This document shows, piece by piece, positions 1 to 8,892 of a stretch of DNA of 64,000 nt. The notes under the pieces are model-generated. The model did no database searches and was not told where the DNA came from. It worked only from the letters and a program-made list of their open reading frames with translations. The position numbers and the translations under genes are program-made. The first letter of the stretch is position 1; each line of letters begins with the position of its first letter. Source of the stretch: an uncultured Actinomycetes bacterium. GTDB lineage: Bacteria; Actinomycetota; Actinomycetes; Nanopelagicales; Nanopelagicaceae. The stretch is taken from the NCBI GenBank assembly GCA_903822425.1, contig CAIJOY010000031.1, forward strand, positions 1 through 64,000, read 5' to 3'.

Positions 1-934
1 AAACTTCCTTACCAAAGAGCTCGGCAGCAATCGCCTCCTGTTTTGTGAATACTTTGGCCTGTTCACCCAGAAATTGCTGCATTTTTGAAGCCGCTGCATC
101 TGGTGAAGATAGATGCAACTGATCCAAATATAAATGACGTGCGCGTGGCTCTCCTGCAATCACTTCAATTCCTTCAAGCAAAGGGTTGTCCTCGCCCAAC
201 ACTATCTTTTCGCTGCTATTAATCATTCCGTGATCGGCAGTTAACCAAATACGAACTCCAGATGGAAGTTGGCTCATGAGAGCTCCAACCATCTGATCGA
301 TGTATGCCAAAGCCCCAAGCCAGGTGGCCGAACCCACACCATCGCTATGACCTGCAACATCTAACTCATTAGCGTAGACATAGGTAAATGAGGGGGAATT
401 CTTTACGGCAATTTTTGTTTGGGCAATCAGATCGGCAAGGACATTTGCGCCGCGATATGTTGCTCCGCGAAAAACCGCTCTAGTAAATCCCGAATTTTCG
501 TATCTATGTGCTGCTACATGTGACACATCAATCTGCGCAGCAGCAGCGCGCTCAAATAGAGTGGGTACAGGTTGCCAGATTTGTGGATCAACGCGTTCAT
601 CCCATTTCAAAGTATTGAGGATGCGCCCTCCACTTCTGGGAACGCGTACGGTGTAACCCAACATCCCGTGCACCCCCGGCAACTCCCCTGTCATGAGAGT
701 GGGAAGACTTGTTGCGGTCGTGGACGGAAAGGATGTCGTTGCGCTAGCAAATTGTTTCATCGCACAAATATTCGGGATAACCGCTGCGAAATCTCTGATT
801 GCATCTGCACCGAGTCCGTCAACAAGAAATAAACATTCGCGGCCACTTGGGCTGGGGGCAAATGCGTTACGGCCATATGGATCGGCAAGCCCAAGGCCAA
901 CAAGAATTGAGGGCGCGATATCTGCCAAATGCAC
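1..934 (-). CDS. Alkaline phosphatase / type I phosphodiesterase family protein (3' end outside window)
   Basis: The ORF track misses this gene because it runs off the left edge; I translated the minus strand by hand. It starts at GTG 934 behind a GAGAGGA ribosome binding site and stays open for 311 codons. The protein shows the marks of the alkaline phosphatase superfamily: an early metal-binding Asp (LVDGLGAD), a nucleophile-type Thr segment (TSFPSTTATSLPTLMTGE), then DVAGHSDGVGS and TADHGM, which supply the usual Asp/His metal ligands. Such enzymes hydrolyse phosphodiesters or nucleotide pyrophosphates using two metal ions; the substrate here cannot be read. No signal peptide is seen, so it is probably cytoplasmic. 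It is divergent from psuG, with only 37 bp between start codons. Confidence 0.85.
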   Translation of the reverse strand, partial: MHLADIAPSILVGLGLADPYGRNAFAPSPSGRECLFLVDGLGADAIRDFAAVIPNICAMKQFASATTSFPSTTATSLPTLMTGELPGVHGMLGYTVRVPRSGGRILNTLKWDERVDPQIWQPVPTLFERAAAAQIDVSHVAAHRYENSGFTRAVFRGATYRGANVLADLIAQTKIAVKNSPSFTYVYANELDVAGHSDGVGSATWLGALAYIDQMVGALMSQLPSGVRIWLTADHGMINSSEKIVLGEDNPLLEGIEVIAGEPRARHLYLDQLHLSSPDAAASKMQQFLGEQAKVFTKQEAIAAELFGKEV

Positions 935-971
935 GGTGACATCCTCTCATCAAATCCACTATCGTGAGCCA

Positions 972-1886
972 ATGGCGAAAGAAAATAACTCCATCAAATT
1001 TTCCGATGAAGTAAGGCGCGCTTTAGATCTCAAAACACCAATCGTCGCCCTGGAATCTACGATCATCAGCCATGGATTGCCCCGTCCACAAAATCTAGAA
1101 GTAGCGCGAGAAGTAGAAGAAATCGTGCGTACCGCCGGCGCGACTCCAGCCACCATCGCACTCTTGGATGGAATCGTCTATATCGGATTATCTGATGATC
1201 AACTCCAACAAATTGCGCAACGAGATGACATCGCTAAGGCATCTACTCGAGATCTAGCAATCATTCTTGCTTCTAAGAAAAGCGCTGCAACCACAGTCGC
1301 TGCCACAGCTCACCTTGCTGCACAATCTGGAATCAGGGTTTTTGCGACTGGTGGATTAGGTGGTGTACATCGCGGAGCAAACGAATCATTTGATGAATCT
1401 GCCGACCTGACCGCGTTATCTGGTCTTGATATCACCGTTGTGTGTGCAGGCGTAAAATCAATTCTTGATGTCGGTGCCACATTGGAGCGCCTTGAATCTC
1501 TGGCTATCCCAGTTGTCGGTTACCAAACTAAAGATTTTCCTGGTTTCTATTTAACCGACTCTGGATTTGACTTGGAATACAGTGTGGATTCTCCCCAGCA
1601 AGTAGCCGCGATTATTAGAGAACGCACAAACGTCATGACTAATAAATCGGCTTTAATCATTGCAAATCCAGTAATTCATCAATTAGATAAAACCCTCCAC
1701 GATCAAATCCTTGCCAGCGGACTCAATCTTGCGGCATCTCAAGGTATTACCGGCAAGGCTGTTACTCCATTCTTGCTTGAGCACTTTCATACGGCAAGCA
1801 AGGGCGAGTCAATTCGTGTCAACATCGACATCATCAAATCCAATAGCGCACTTGCTGCTGCAATCGCTGTTGCGTGCAACCAATAG
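972..1886 (+). CDS. psuG: Pseudouridine-5'-phosphate glycosidase
   Basis: PsuG reversibly splits pseudouridine 5'-phosphate into uracil and ribose 5-phosphate, the second step of pseudouridine breakdown. The 304-aa product fits the family length. It has the N-terminal ALESTIISHGLPRPQN segment with the conserved Glu and the central FATGGLGGVHRGA glycine-rich region. I chose ATG 972 because the protein family begins there; the longer ORF in the track runs back through the divergent gene. No clear Shine-Dalgarno sequence precedes it, so the mRNA may be leaderless. psuK follows after 6 bp, forming a two-gene salvage operon. Confidence 0.93.
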   Translation: MAKENNSIKFSDEVRRALDLKTPIVALESTIISHGLPRPQNLEVAREVEEIVRTAGATPATIALLDGIVYIGLSDDQLQQIAQRDDIAKASTRDLAIILASKKSAATTVAATAHLAAQSGIRVFATGGLGGVHRGANESFDESADLTALSGLDITVVCAGVKSILDVGATLERLESLAIPVVGYQTKDFPGFYLTDSGFDLEYSVDSPQQVAAIIRERTNVMTNKSALIIANPVIHQLDKTLHDQILASGLNLAASQGITGKAVTPFLLEHFHTASKGESIRVNIDIIKSNSALAAAIAVACNQ

Positions 1887-1892
1887 ATTCCT

Positions 1893-2786
1893 ATGCTCAA
1901 AGTTCTCTGCATCGGTGATCTTATGCTCGATGTCATTGCCCAAATTCCTGCATCGGTGAGATATGGTGAAGATAACTTATCAACCATCACCACGCGAAGT
2001 GGCGGAGCGGGTGGAAATGTTGCATCGTGGATTAAAGCCGCTGGCGGAGAAAGTTTTGTTCTTGCGCGAGTAGGAGATGATTCTGCAGGCAAGACTCTCC
2101 TATCTGATCTAGATTTATTAGGCGTTGAGTACTCTCAAACAGTTATGCCCAAGAGCGCATCGGGAGTGGTCATAGTTCTAGTTGATCCTGACGGACAGCG
2201 GACAATGTTCCCCCAAACGGGCGCGAATGCCGGATTATCAATTAAAGATCTTCCTTCACTAGAGGGCTTCGGAGCGCTCTACCTATCTGGCTACGCACTT
2301 CTCAACGAAGAATCACGTTCGGCGGTTTTGAAAATGATTGAAGCTGTCAACGAAAAGGGTTTGCCAATATTTTTTGACCCCACAACGATCGCAAGTATGA
2401 CTCGTGTGAATATAGCCATCATGCGCGATTGGCTTGCACGTATGTCAACAGTGATCATGAATGAAGAAGAAGCACTTTTCCTCTCTGGTGCATCCACCGT
2501 GGAGGATGCTTTAGCGACTTTATTAAGGCATTCTCATAACGTAGTCATCAAACGTGGAGCCCTTGGAGCAATTGGACAAAATCGCCTAGGAGTAGCAATT
2601 TCAAAAGCAGCTCTTGATACCTCGGTCGTGGATACAACTGGTGCTGGAGATTCATTTGCCGGAGGATTTATCGCTGCATGGATGCAGAATCCAGATCTCG
2701 ATTCGTGTATCGAGGCTGGAATCGCAACTGCAGCCCAATGTGTTGCAATCGTGGGGGCACGCCCGCAGGTCACTCCCAACATATAG
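1893..2786 (+). CDS. psuK: PfkB-family carbohydrate kinase, probable pseudouridine kinase
   Basis: A 297-aa ribokinase/PfkB-fold kinase. It has the N-terminal GGAGGNVA substrate-binding motif and the C-terminal DTTGAGDSFAGGF signature containing the catalytic Asp and anion hole. Directly behind psuG, the most likely reaction is ATP-dependent phosphorylation of pseudouridine to pseudouridine 5'-phosphate. The fold is certain. The substrate rests on the neighbouring gene, since PfkB kinases for ribose, fructose or nucleosides look alike at this level. Confidence 0.85.
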   Translation: MLKVLCIGDLMLDVIAQIPASVRYGEDNLSTITTRSGGAGGNVASWIKAAGGESFVLARVGDDSAGKTLLSDLDLLGVEYSQTVMPKSASGVVIVLVDPDGQRTMFPQTGANAGLSIKDLPSLEGFGALYLSGYALLNEESRSAVLKMIEAVNEKGLPIFFDPTTIASMTRVNIAIMRDWLARMSTVIMNEEEALFLSGASTVEDALATLLRHSHNVVIKRGALGAIGQNRLGVAISKAALDTSVVDTTGAGDSFAGGFIAAWMQNPDLDSCIEAGIATAAQCVAIVGARPQVTPNI

Positions 2787-2812
2787 GCCATTGTGTTGGC
2801 ATAATCGCCGCC

Positions 2813-4348
2813 ATGGCTACAGCAAAGACCCCAGCAAAAAGCGCTGCAAAAGGTAAGAAACCAGTAGGACCAAAACCTGGTGAATATCCGGGCAAGATCA
2901 TTGATATCGATGTCTCATCTGAGATGTCGGAATCATTTCTTGAATATGCCTACTCAGTAATTTATTCGCGTGCACTTCCTGATGCACGAGATGGTCTTAA
3001 GCCAGTTCATCGCCGCATTTTGCACCAGATGGCAGATATGGGATTGCGGCCAGAACGAGGTCACGTAAAGAGTGCACGTGTTGTTGGAGAAGTAATGGGT
3101 AAATTACATCCTCACGGTGATGGTGCAATTTATGATGCGTTGGTTCGCATGGCTCAATCATTTTCTATGCGCCTACCACTCATCGATGGACATGGAAATT
3201 TTGGATCTCTCGATGCCGGTCCTGCAGCAATGCGTTATACCGAGGCCAGACTGGCACTGCCGGCTATGGCAATGGTTGCCGAAGCAGATGAGGACACCGT
3301 TGATTTCGGTGCTAACTATGACGGTCAACTCATGGAGCCACTGGTTTTGCCGGCGGCCTATCCCAACCTTTTAGTCAATGGTGGATCTGGCATTGCAGTG
3401 GGCATGGCAACCAATATGGCTCCTCATAACTTGGGTGAAGTAATCGCTGCAACAAAGCACCTCATTGAAAATCCATCTGCCACGTTAAAGCAACTCATGA
3501 AATTTGTTCCTGGGCCAGACTTTCCAACCGGTGGTGAACTAGTAGGTAGCGAGGGCGTACGTGAAGCCTATGCAACCGGCAAGGGCAGTTTCAAAGTCAG
3601 AGCCACCGTTGAAATTAGCAAGGTAACTTCGCGCAAGATGGGACTCATCATTCGTGAACTCCCATTTACTATCGGTCCAGAAAAGATTGTTGAGCGCATT
3701 GCCGATCTTGCAAAAGCTAAGAAAATTCAAGGAATATCAGACATTATCGATCTCACGGATGGTAAAACTGGCACCAACGTGGTCATTGAGTTAAAAAATG
3801 GCTTTGAGCCTGAAGAAGTACTGGCCCAGCTCTTCAAACTCACCCCCATGGAAGATGCATTTGCAATCAACGCAGTGGCACTTGTGAACGGCAAACCTCA
3901 AACTCTGGGCCTTAAAGAGTTACTCCAAGTGTTTATTGGCCATCGCATCGAAGTTGTCCGTCGTCGATCAGAATTTCGTAAAGCTAAAGCAACTGCCCGC
4001 CTTACTCTGGTAGATGGTTTGCTCAAAGCGATCATCGATATTGACAAGGTCATCAAAATAATTCGTGGAAGTGAAGATGCTGCGGCCGCAAAGGATGCAC
4101 TGATAAAAGGTTTCAAACTCAACGAAGAGCAAGTTACATACATTCTAGATATGCCACTTCGTAGACTCACCAAGATGTCCAAACTCGAACTTGAAAGTGA
4201 GCAGAAAGAATTAAAATCCACAATCGCTGCATTAGTCACTCTGCTCAAGAGTGAGGAAAATATTAAAGTTCAGGTTTCTGAGGAACTCACTGCTGTCGGA
4301 AAATCTTTTGCTACTCCTCGTAAAACAAAGATTTTGACAGAGGTTTGA
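2813..4348 (+). CDS. parC: DNA topoisomerase IV subunit A lacking the C-terminal domain
   Basis: This type IIA topoisomerase A subunit cuts and rejoins DNA with ParE. ATG 2813 gives 511 aa; the longer ORF in the track reads back into psuK. After a basic N-terminal tail (ATAKTPAKSAAKGKK) come the winged-helix and tower regions with the catalytic Tyr in AAMRYTEARL. PHRRILHQM and HPHGDGAIYDALVRMAQ are also present. The protein ends after the coiled coil (ATPRKTKILTEV). Typical ParC/GyrA proteins run about 750-850 aa and end in a beta-pinwheel DNA-wrapping domain, which is absent here. The next gene is convergent, so no frameshifted remainder exists. The parE/rpoD neighbourhood and lack of a GyrA box favour ParC over GyrA. 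Confidence 0.88.
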   Translation: MATAKTPAKSAAKGKKPVGPKPGEYPGKIIDIDVSSEMSESFLEYAYSVIYSRALPDARDGLKPVHRRILHQMADMGLRPERGHVKSARVVGEVMGKLHPHGDGAIYDALVRMAQSFSMRLPLIDGHGNFGSLDAGPAAMRYTEARLALPAMAMVAEADEDTVDFGANYDGQLMEPLVLPAAYPNLLVNGGSGIAVGMATNMAPHNLGEVIAATKHLIENPSATLKQLMKFVPGPDFPTGGELVGSEGVREAYATGKGSFKVRATVEISKVTSRKMGLIIRELPFTIGPEKIVERIADLAKAKKIQGISDIIDLTDGKTGTNVVIELKNGFEPEEVLAQLFKLTPMEDAFAINAVALVNGKPQTLGLKELLQVFIGHRIEVVRRRSEFRKAKATARLTLVDGLLKAIIDIDKVIKIIRGSEDAAAAKDALIKGFKLNEEQVTYILDMPLRRLTKMSKLELESEQKELKSTIAALVTLLKSEENIKVQVSEELTAVGKSFATPRKTKILTEV

Positions 4349-4366
4349 TTAGTTAGGAATTAAATC

Positions 4367-5050
4367 CTAATCAAGCAACTGCGAAAGAGTCACAGGAGTT
4401 AACCCCTTTGCGTGAAGAGCATCCAATAAAAGCGGAATAGCCTTAATGGTACTTGTATAGCCAAAGTGCATTCCAACGATACTTCCTGGTTTTATTTTTT
4501 TCATGATCGTCGAGACCACTTTTGTTGCTCCTGGGTCGGTATAGTCGAATGAGTCCACCTCATAAGTTATACATGGCCCATAACCAGCTTTCAACGCAGC
4601 AGCTCGAATGGCTGAATTCGAAACTGTGGTGCCCGAAGGCCTGAAATACTTTCCTTGATTCCCCGTTTCCTTCTTCAATAGCGCAGCACATTCTAGGATT
4701 TCTGACTCAATCTTTGATTTGGCCAAAGTGGTCATTACCAAGTGATGCATTGAGTGATTCCCAAGTTCGTGTCCAGCATCCAAAATTAGCTTTGCGATAT
4801 CTGGTTGCTGTTGTAGAAAAGTTCCAACGGCAAAAACCGTGATTGGCGTCTTAGTTTTAGCTAGTTCACTCAAAATCGAATCTGCTAACTTACGCGTGCC
4901 GCCTCCGTGGAAAGTTAGCGCTACATTTTTTTTATTGCGGGGGCCATGAGTAATATCAGTGTTGGTGGCAGCAATCGCACTTGCTGGATAAAGACTCAGA
5001 GCCGTGGATGTTGCGCCTACCTTCAAGAAATCTCTACGTGAAAGGCTCAT
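4367..5050 (-). CDS. Tat-exported polysaccharide-deacetylase-like protein with altered motif 1
   Basis: A 227-aa protein beginning with a twin-arginine signal (LSRRDFLKVGAT), so it is exported folded. The rest matches the NodB/polysaccharide deacetylase barrel: NHSMHH supplies the zinc-binding His pair and YFRPSGTT resembles motif 3. Motif 1, normally TFDDG with catalytic base and metal Asp, reads TFHGGG here. Both acidic residues are missing, so normal deacetylase activity is doubtful and a binding role is possible. It starts 5 bp after the secreted beta-propeller gene stops, so the two are probably co-transcribed. Confidence 0.8.
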   Translation of the reverse strand: MSLSRRDFLKVGATSTALSLYPASAIAATNTDITHGPRNKKNVALTFHGGGTRKLADSILSELAKTKTPITVFAVGTFLQQQPDIAKLILDAGHELGNHSMHHLVMTTLAKSKIESEILECAALLKKETGNQGKYFRPSGTTVSNSAIRAAALKAGYGPCITYEVDSFDYTDPGATKVVSTIMKKIKPGSIVGMHFGYTSTIKAIPLLLDALHAKGLTPVTLSQLLD

Positions 5051-5055
5051 CTATT

Positions 5056-6117
5056 TCACGCACCTGCCAGGACCATAAGTGAATTGGGCGGGAGAAAATC
5101 CAAACCATCTGGGTTGCTGATATAGCCAGCATCTTTTCCGGGAATTCCCTTGTGGCCATATTGCCAGACAATTTTATTTGTCTTGGGGTCTACAACTATT
5201 ACACGATGGTTGGCGTCATCTGTGGCAATCACATCACCATTAGGAAGGGCATGTGCCAGAGAGGGATGATCTAGCGCGGCGCTACCAGTTGGCTTGTATC
5301 TCCAAAGCGCTTTGCCTTTGGCATTGAATTCGACAATTTGGCCCGGGCTTTTGAAATCAACAGTGAGATACACATCTTTTGAAACTTGGTTGGTATCTGA
5401 AGGGTAGCTAACTCCGGGCGCATGTACTTTCCAGTACACCTTTCCAGTCAAATCTATGGCATCAATCCAGTCTCCACCGATTTCTGTGACCAGAAATTTT
5501 CCATCTGGCATTGGAAATGAACCGTTGGGGCTCGCGTAGGCTTTTCCAGATTTATGGGCGCATGATCCAGGACTACCAAATTGGGTGTGTTTGGAAGTTT
5601 TTGGATTAATAAAAAGAATTCGGCAATTTTTAATATCTGCAATCATGATTCTGCCATCTTTTAATAGCATCGCATCATCGGGATTATTGAGGTGCCCTTC
5701 CTTGCTAGATCCTTGCCCCGGGACGCCGTATTGAAAGGTAATTTTTCTGGTAGCAATATCAATAACACTGATTGTCTTATTATGAGATTCAGTGGCAACA
5801 ATCGACTTTCCATCCCCTGAAAAAAAGATGTCATCCGGAGTTTTGAAACTCTGACCCGGTTTTAAGTCACCTTTTTGAGGAAAAATCCAGAGCACTTGAC
5901 CTTTCGGATTAATAACAAGAATTCGATTATTACCCTCATCTGCGATTGCAATGGCACCTGGCAATACGCTGGCATCAGAGCCAGGTGCAAGTGAAGCAGC
6001 GGTCTGTGGTGGCAAGGATGAAATATCCGAAGAGGACCCAGAAGCGTTAGCTAACGGAAAGGTGGAAAGAATTAGGGCTGCTGTTAGAAAAAGTCCGAGA
6101 CGCCTTGCGATCTGCAT
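5056..6117 (-). CDS. Secreted beta-propeller (NHL/PQQ-like) protein
   Basis: A 353-aa protein with a Sec signal peptide (RRLGLFLTAALILSTFPLANA). Repeated blades of the NHL/PQQ-like type follow, for example IAIADEGNNRILVINPKGQVLW, VIATDDANHRVIVVDPKTNKIVWQYG and similar units about 45-50 residues apart. Such propellers usually bind ligands or proteins outside the cell; no catalytic residues can be assigned. It lies 5 bp upstream of the Tat deacetylase-like gene. Together they may form an extracellular pair, but the substrate is unknown. Confidence 0.75.
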   Translation of the reverse strand: MQIARRLGLFLTAALILSTFPLANASGSSSDISSLPPQTAASLAPGSDASVLPGAIAIADEGNNRILVINPKGQVLWIFPQKGDLKPGQSFKTPDDIFFSGDGKSIVATESHNKTISVIDIATRKITFQYGVPGQGSSKEGHLNNPDDAMLLKDGRIMIADIKNCRILFINPKTSKHTQFGSPGSCAHKSGKAYASPNGSFPMPDGKFLVTEIGGDWIDAIDLTGKVYWKVHAPGVSYPSDTNQVSKDVYLTVDFKSPGQIVEFNAKGKALWRYKPTGSAALDHPSLAHALPNGDVIATDDANHRVIVVDPKTNKIVWQYGHKGIPGKDAGYISNPDGLDFLPPNSLMVLAGA

Positions 6118-6164
6118 AGTATAAGTCTAATCACTTCATGCGATTATCCACACCTGGAGCAAAC

Positions 6165-8240
6165 TTAAGCATCGATCCGATCTCGATCAATATCTGCAGT
6201 GGCGATAAAGTCTTTACGTGGAGCAACATCATTTCCCATGAGAAGGTCGAACATGGCATCGGCGGCCTTTGCATCATTGACAGTCACCCTGCGCAAAGTA
6301 CGGTGATCTGGATCCATTGTAGTTTCACGCAACTGATCGGCATCCATTTCCCCCAGACCTTTATAGCGTTGCAATGGTTCTTTCCATTTCTTGCCAGCTT
6401 TAGTCAGGTCCGTTAAAACTTTCTTCATTTCTTCATCAGAATACGTATAGTAGAAATCGCCCTTTTTTCCGCCTGATCCCATGACTTCAATGCGGTGCAG
6501 CGGCGGAATCGCAGCAAAAACTCGGCCAGCATCAATAAGGGGGCGCATGTAGCGATAGAGCAAAGTCAGTAGCAAGCAGCGGATGTGAGCTCCATCCACA
6601 TCAGCATCCGACATTAAAATAATGCGGCCATAACGCGCCTCATCCAGGCTAAATGAATGACCAGAGCCAGCGCCAATCACTTGAATGATGGATGCGCACT
6701 CGGTGTTTTCTAGCATCTGAGAAAGAGTGGCTTTTTGAACGTTCAAAATTTTTCCACGAATAGGCAAGATTGCTTGGAATTCAGAGTTTCTAGCAGCTTT
6801 GGTAGTACCCAATGCTGATTCGCCTTCGACAATGAAAAGTTCTGTGCGCGAAACATCTTCGGAACGACAATCTGAGAGCTTGGTGGGAAGAGAGGAATTT
6901 TCTAGGGCATTCTTGCGGCGTTGCAAATCTTTATGAGCACGAGCAGATATGCGTGTGCGAGATGCGGCCGCAACTTTCTCCAGGATGAGGCGACCATTGG
7001 CTTTATCAATTCGCTTTGTTGTGGAGAAAAATGCCTTCATTTCATCAGCTACAACGGTTGCCACAATCTTTGTGGCAGCTGCTGTGCCCAAAACTTCTTT
7101 GGTCTGACCTTCGAACTGGGGCTCTGACATGCGCACGGTGACAACGGCTGTGAGTCCTTCCATGATGTCATCTTTGATGACATCGGCTTCAGAATTCTTC
7201 AGAGTCTTGGTTGAGCGCAGCGCTTCGTTAAATGCCTTAGTGATGGCGCGTTCAAATCCAAGGATGTGAGATCCACCCTTAGGTGTGGCGATAATGTTTA
7301 CGAAAGAGCGCATCGTCGTGTCAAAACCATTGCCCCACTTCATTGCAATGTCCACGCCCATATCGCGCTCAACTTCAGTTGAAACCATATGCCCTTGATC
7401 ATCCAAAACCGGCACAGTTTCGGTGTAATGCCCACTGCCTGAAAGGCGGATAACTTCACCCACTGGTTCATCTGGTTGAAGGAATGTGCAGTATTCGGAA
7501 ATGCCACCTTTATGGAAGAAAGTTTCTGAAGTCTTAGTTTTTGTGCGATTGTCATTGACTACTAATGTCAGCCCGGGCACCAAATAAGAAGTTTGGCGGG
7601 CGCGGGCATAAATCTCTTCTAATTCAAGCTCTGCTTCTTTAAGAAAAATTTGTTTATCACTCCACCATTTGATGCGGGTGCCAGTGACTTTATGTGGAAC
7701 TTTTCCTACAACGCGCAATCCAGATGCTGGCGTAAATGGCGCTTTAGGGCCTTCACCATCAAATATTCCAGCTGCGCCGCGTTGAAATGACATCCAATAA
7801 ATCTTTCCATCGCGATCAACTTCAGCATCCAAACGAGAAGCAAGGGCATTCACAACGGATGCTCCAACACCGTGGAGTCCACCAGAGGCAGCGTATGAGC
7901 CTCCACCAAATTTTCCACCTGCGTGCAATTTTGTAAGAACAACTTCAACGCCAGTAAGGCCTGTCTTGGGTTCTTTATCTACAGGAATTCCACGTCCATC
8001 ATCATGTACTTCAACTGAGCCATCGGATTCAAGATTAATTTCAATTTTCTTACAATGTCCTGCAAGTGCTTCATCTACTGAGTTATCGATGATCTCCCAG
8101 AGGCAATGCATAAGCCCGCGTGAATCTGTAGAGCCGATATACATGCCGGGGCGCTTGCGAACAGCATCCAAACCTTCTAAAACGGCAAGGTCTTTGGCGG
8201 TGTAGCTCGCCTCAATTGAGTCATTATCTTTGGTAGCCAC
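6165..8240 (-). CDS. parE: DNA topoisomerase IV subunit B
   Basis: This is the ATPase subunit of topoisomerase IV, full length at 691 aa, starting at GTG 8240. The GHKL ATPase domain shows EIIDNSVDEALAGH and DDGRGIPV. The transducer has the QTK loop (FEGQTKEVLG). The TOPRIM domain shows EGESALG and the metal-binding SDADVDGAH. The C-terminal RYKGLGEMDADQL motif is intact. It partners the CTD-less ParC about 1.8 kb away on the opposite strand. The normal length contrasts with the shortened A subunit. Confidence 0.95.
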   Translation of the reverse strand: MATKDNDSIEASYTAKDLAVLEGLDAVRKRPGMYIGSTDSRGLMHCLWEIIDNSVDEALAGHCKKIEINLESDGSVEVHDDGRGIPVDKEPKTGLTGVEVVLTKLHAGGKFGGGSYAASGGLHGVGASVVNALASRLDAEVDRDGKIYWMSFQRGAAGIFDGEGPKAPFTPASGLRVVGKVPHKVTGTRIKWWSDKQIFLKEAELELEEIYARARQTSYLVPGLTLVVNDNRTKTKTSETFFHKGGISEYCTFLQPDEPVGEVIRLSGSGHYTETVPVLDDQGHMVSTEVERDMGVDIAMKWGNGFDTTMRSFVNIIATPKGGSHILGFERAITKAFNEALRSTKTLKNSEADVIKDDIMEGLTAVVTVRMSEPQFEGQTKEVLGTAAATKIVATVVADEMKAFFSTTKRIDKANGRLILEKVAAASRTRISARAHKDLQRRKNALENSSLPTKLSDCRSEDVSRTELFIVEGESALGTTKAARNSEFQAILPIRGKILNVQKATLSQMLENTECASIIQVIGAGSGHSFSLDEARYGRIILMSDADVDGAHIRCLLLTLLYRYMRPLIDAGRVFAAIPPLHRIEVMGSGGKKGDFYYTYSDEEMKKVLTDLTKAGKKWKEPLQRYKGLGEMDADQLRETTMDPDHRTLRRVTVNDAKAADAMFDLLMGNDVAPRKDFIATADIDRDRIDA

Positions 8241-8458
8241 GGGCGCAAAGGTTAGCCATGGAATGCCACTTGAAGAGTTAAGCGCGCCGCATCTGTCTCA
8301 AATAGTGAGTAAATAGAGAAAATGGGGCACGAATGTCGATTTTTTAGCAAAATTCACAGCAAAATAAAACTCGTTCAGCAAGCGGGGAATAACCAATACA
8401 TGGTTTGATGTTCACTACATCAGGACCCACACTGGGCCGTTTATGTGAGGAGAGCGTA

Positions 8459-8674
8459 ATGAATGAGCAAATGATTCTGGAGACCACTCCCCTCAACGCT
8501 GTCGATCGCTGTGATCGCTGCGGAGCACAAGCTTATGTTCGTGCAGTATTGCTATCAGGTGGCGAGCTTTTATTCTGCGGACATCACGCAAAAGAATATG
8601 CAGCTAACTTGAAACCAATCGTTGCCCACATTCAAGATGAAACTGAAAAGTTAGTCGATACTCCAGCTAATTAG
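8459..8674 (+). CDS. Small zinc-ribbon-like protein (DUF7455 type)
   Basis: A 71-aa protein with a CDRCGAQAYVRA pair of cysteines and a CGHHAKEY segment, which together could hold one zinc ion. Small proteins of this kind (DUF7455 in current databases, from memory) sit beside rpoD/sigA in many Actinobacteria; the function is unknown. I chose ATG 8459 because GGAGAG lies just upstream; the extra 18 residues in the track look like leader sequence. It stands alone between divergent parE and the convergent CDGSH gene. Confidence 0.8.
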   Translation: MNEQMILETTPLNAVDRCDRCGAQAYVRAVLLSGGELLFCGHHAKEYAANLKPIVAHIQDETEKLVDTPAN

Positions 8675-8683
8675 TTTTCAGTT

Positions 8684-8881
8684 TTACAGAGCAGGTGCTT
8701 GGTAATCATGTGACTTATGCGCGCCATCACAAAATGGTTTATTTGCAGAATGTCCACATCGGCAAAGTGAAAAATCTGTCTCTGTCTTTACGACATTTCC
8801 ATCGGCATCCACAAAATCAACGGTTCCGGTAACACGGATAGAACCGTTTTCCTTCACACGCATAGTCACTTTTTCACTCAT
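8684..8881 (-). CDS. CDGSH iron-sulfur domain protein
   Basis: A 65-aa protein with one complete CDGSH motif, CRCGHSANKPFCDGAH, giving ligands Cys40, Cys42, Cys51 and His55 for a redox-active 2Fe-2S cluster. Bacterial single-motif proteins of this family are small, soluble electron or cluster carriers with no assigned reaction. It lies 11 bp downstream of rpoD on the same strand, so it may be read from the sigma factor transcript. Confidence 0.88.
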   Translation of the reverse strand: MSEKVTMRVKENGSIRVTGTVDFVDADGNVVKTETDFSLCRCGHSANKPFCDGAHKSHDYQAPAL

Positions 8882-8892
8882 GGAGCTATTTC

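Noticed and set aside
2678-2812. 45 extra N-terminal codons for parC
   Set aside because: They lie inside psuK in another frame; ATG 2813 fits the family.
4350-4372. Bidirectional terminator between parC and the deacetylase-like gene (TTAGGA...TCCTAA)
   Set aside because: Only a 6-bp AT-rich stem with no clear T-tract; too weak to list.
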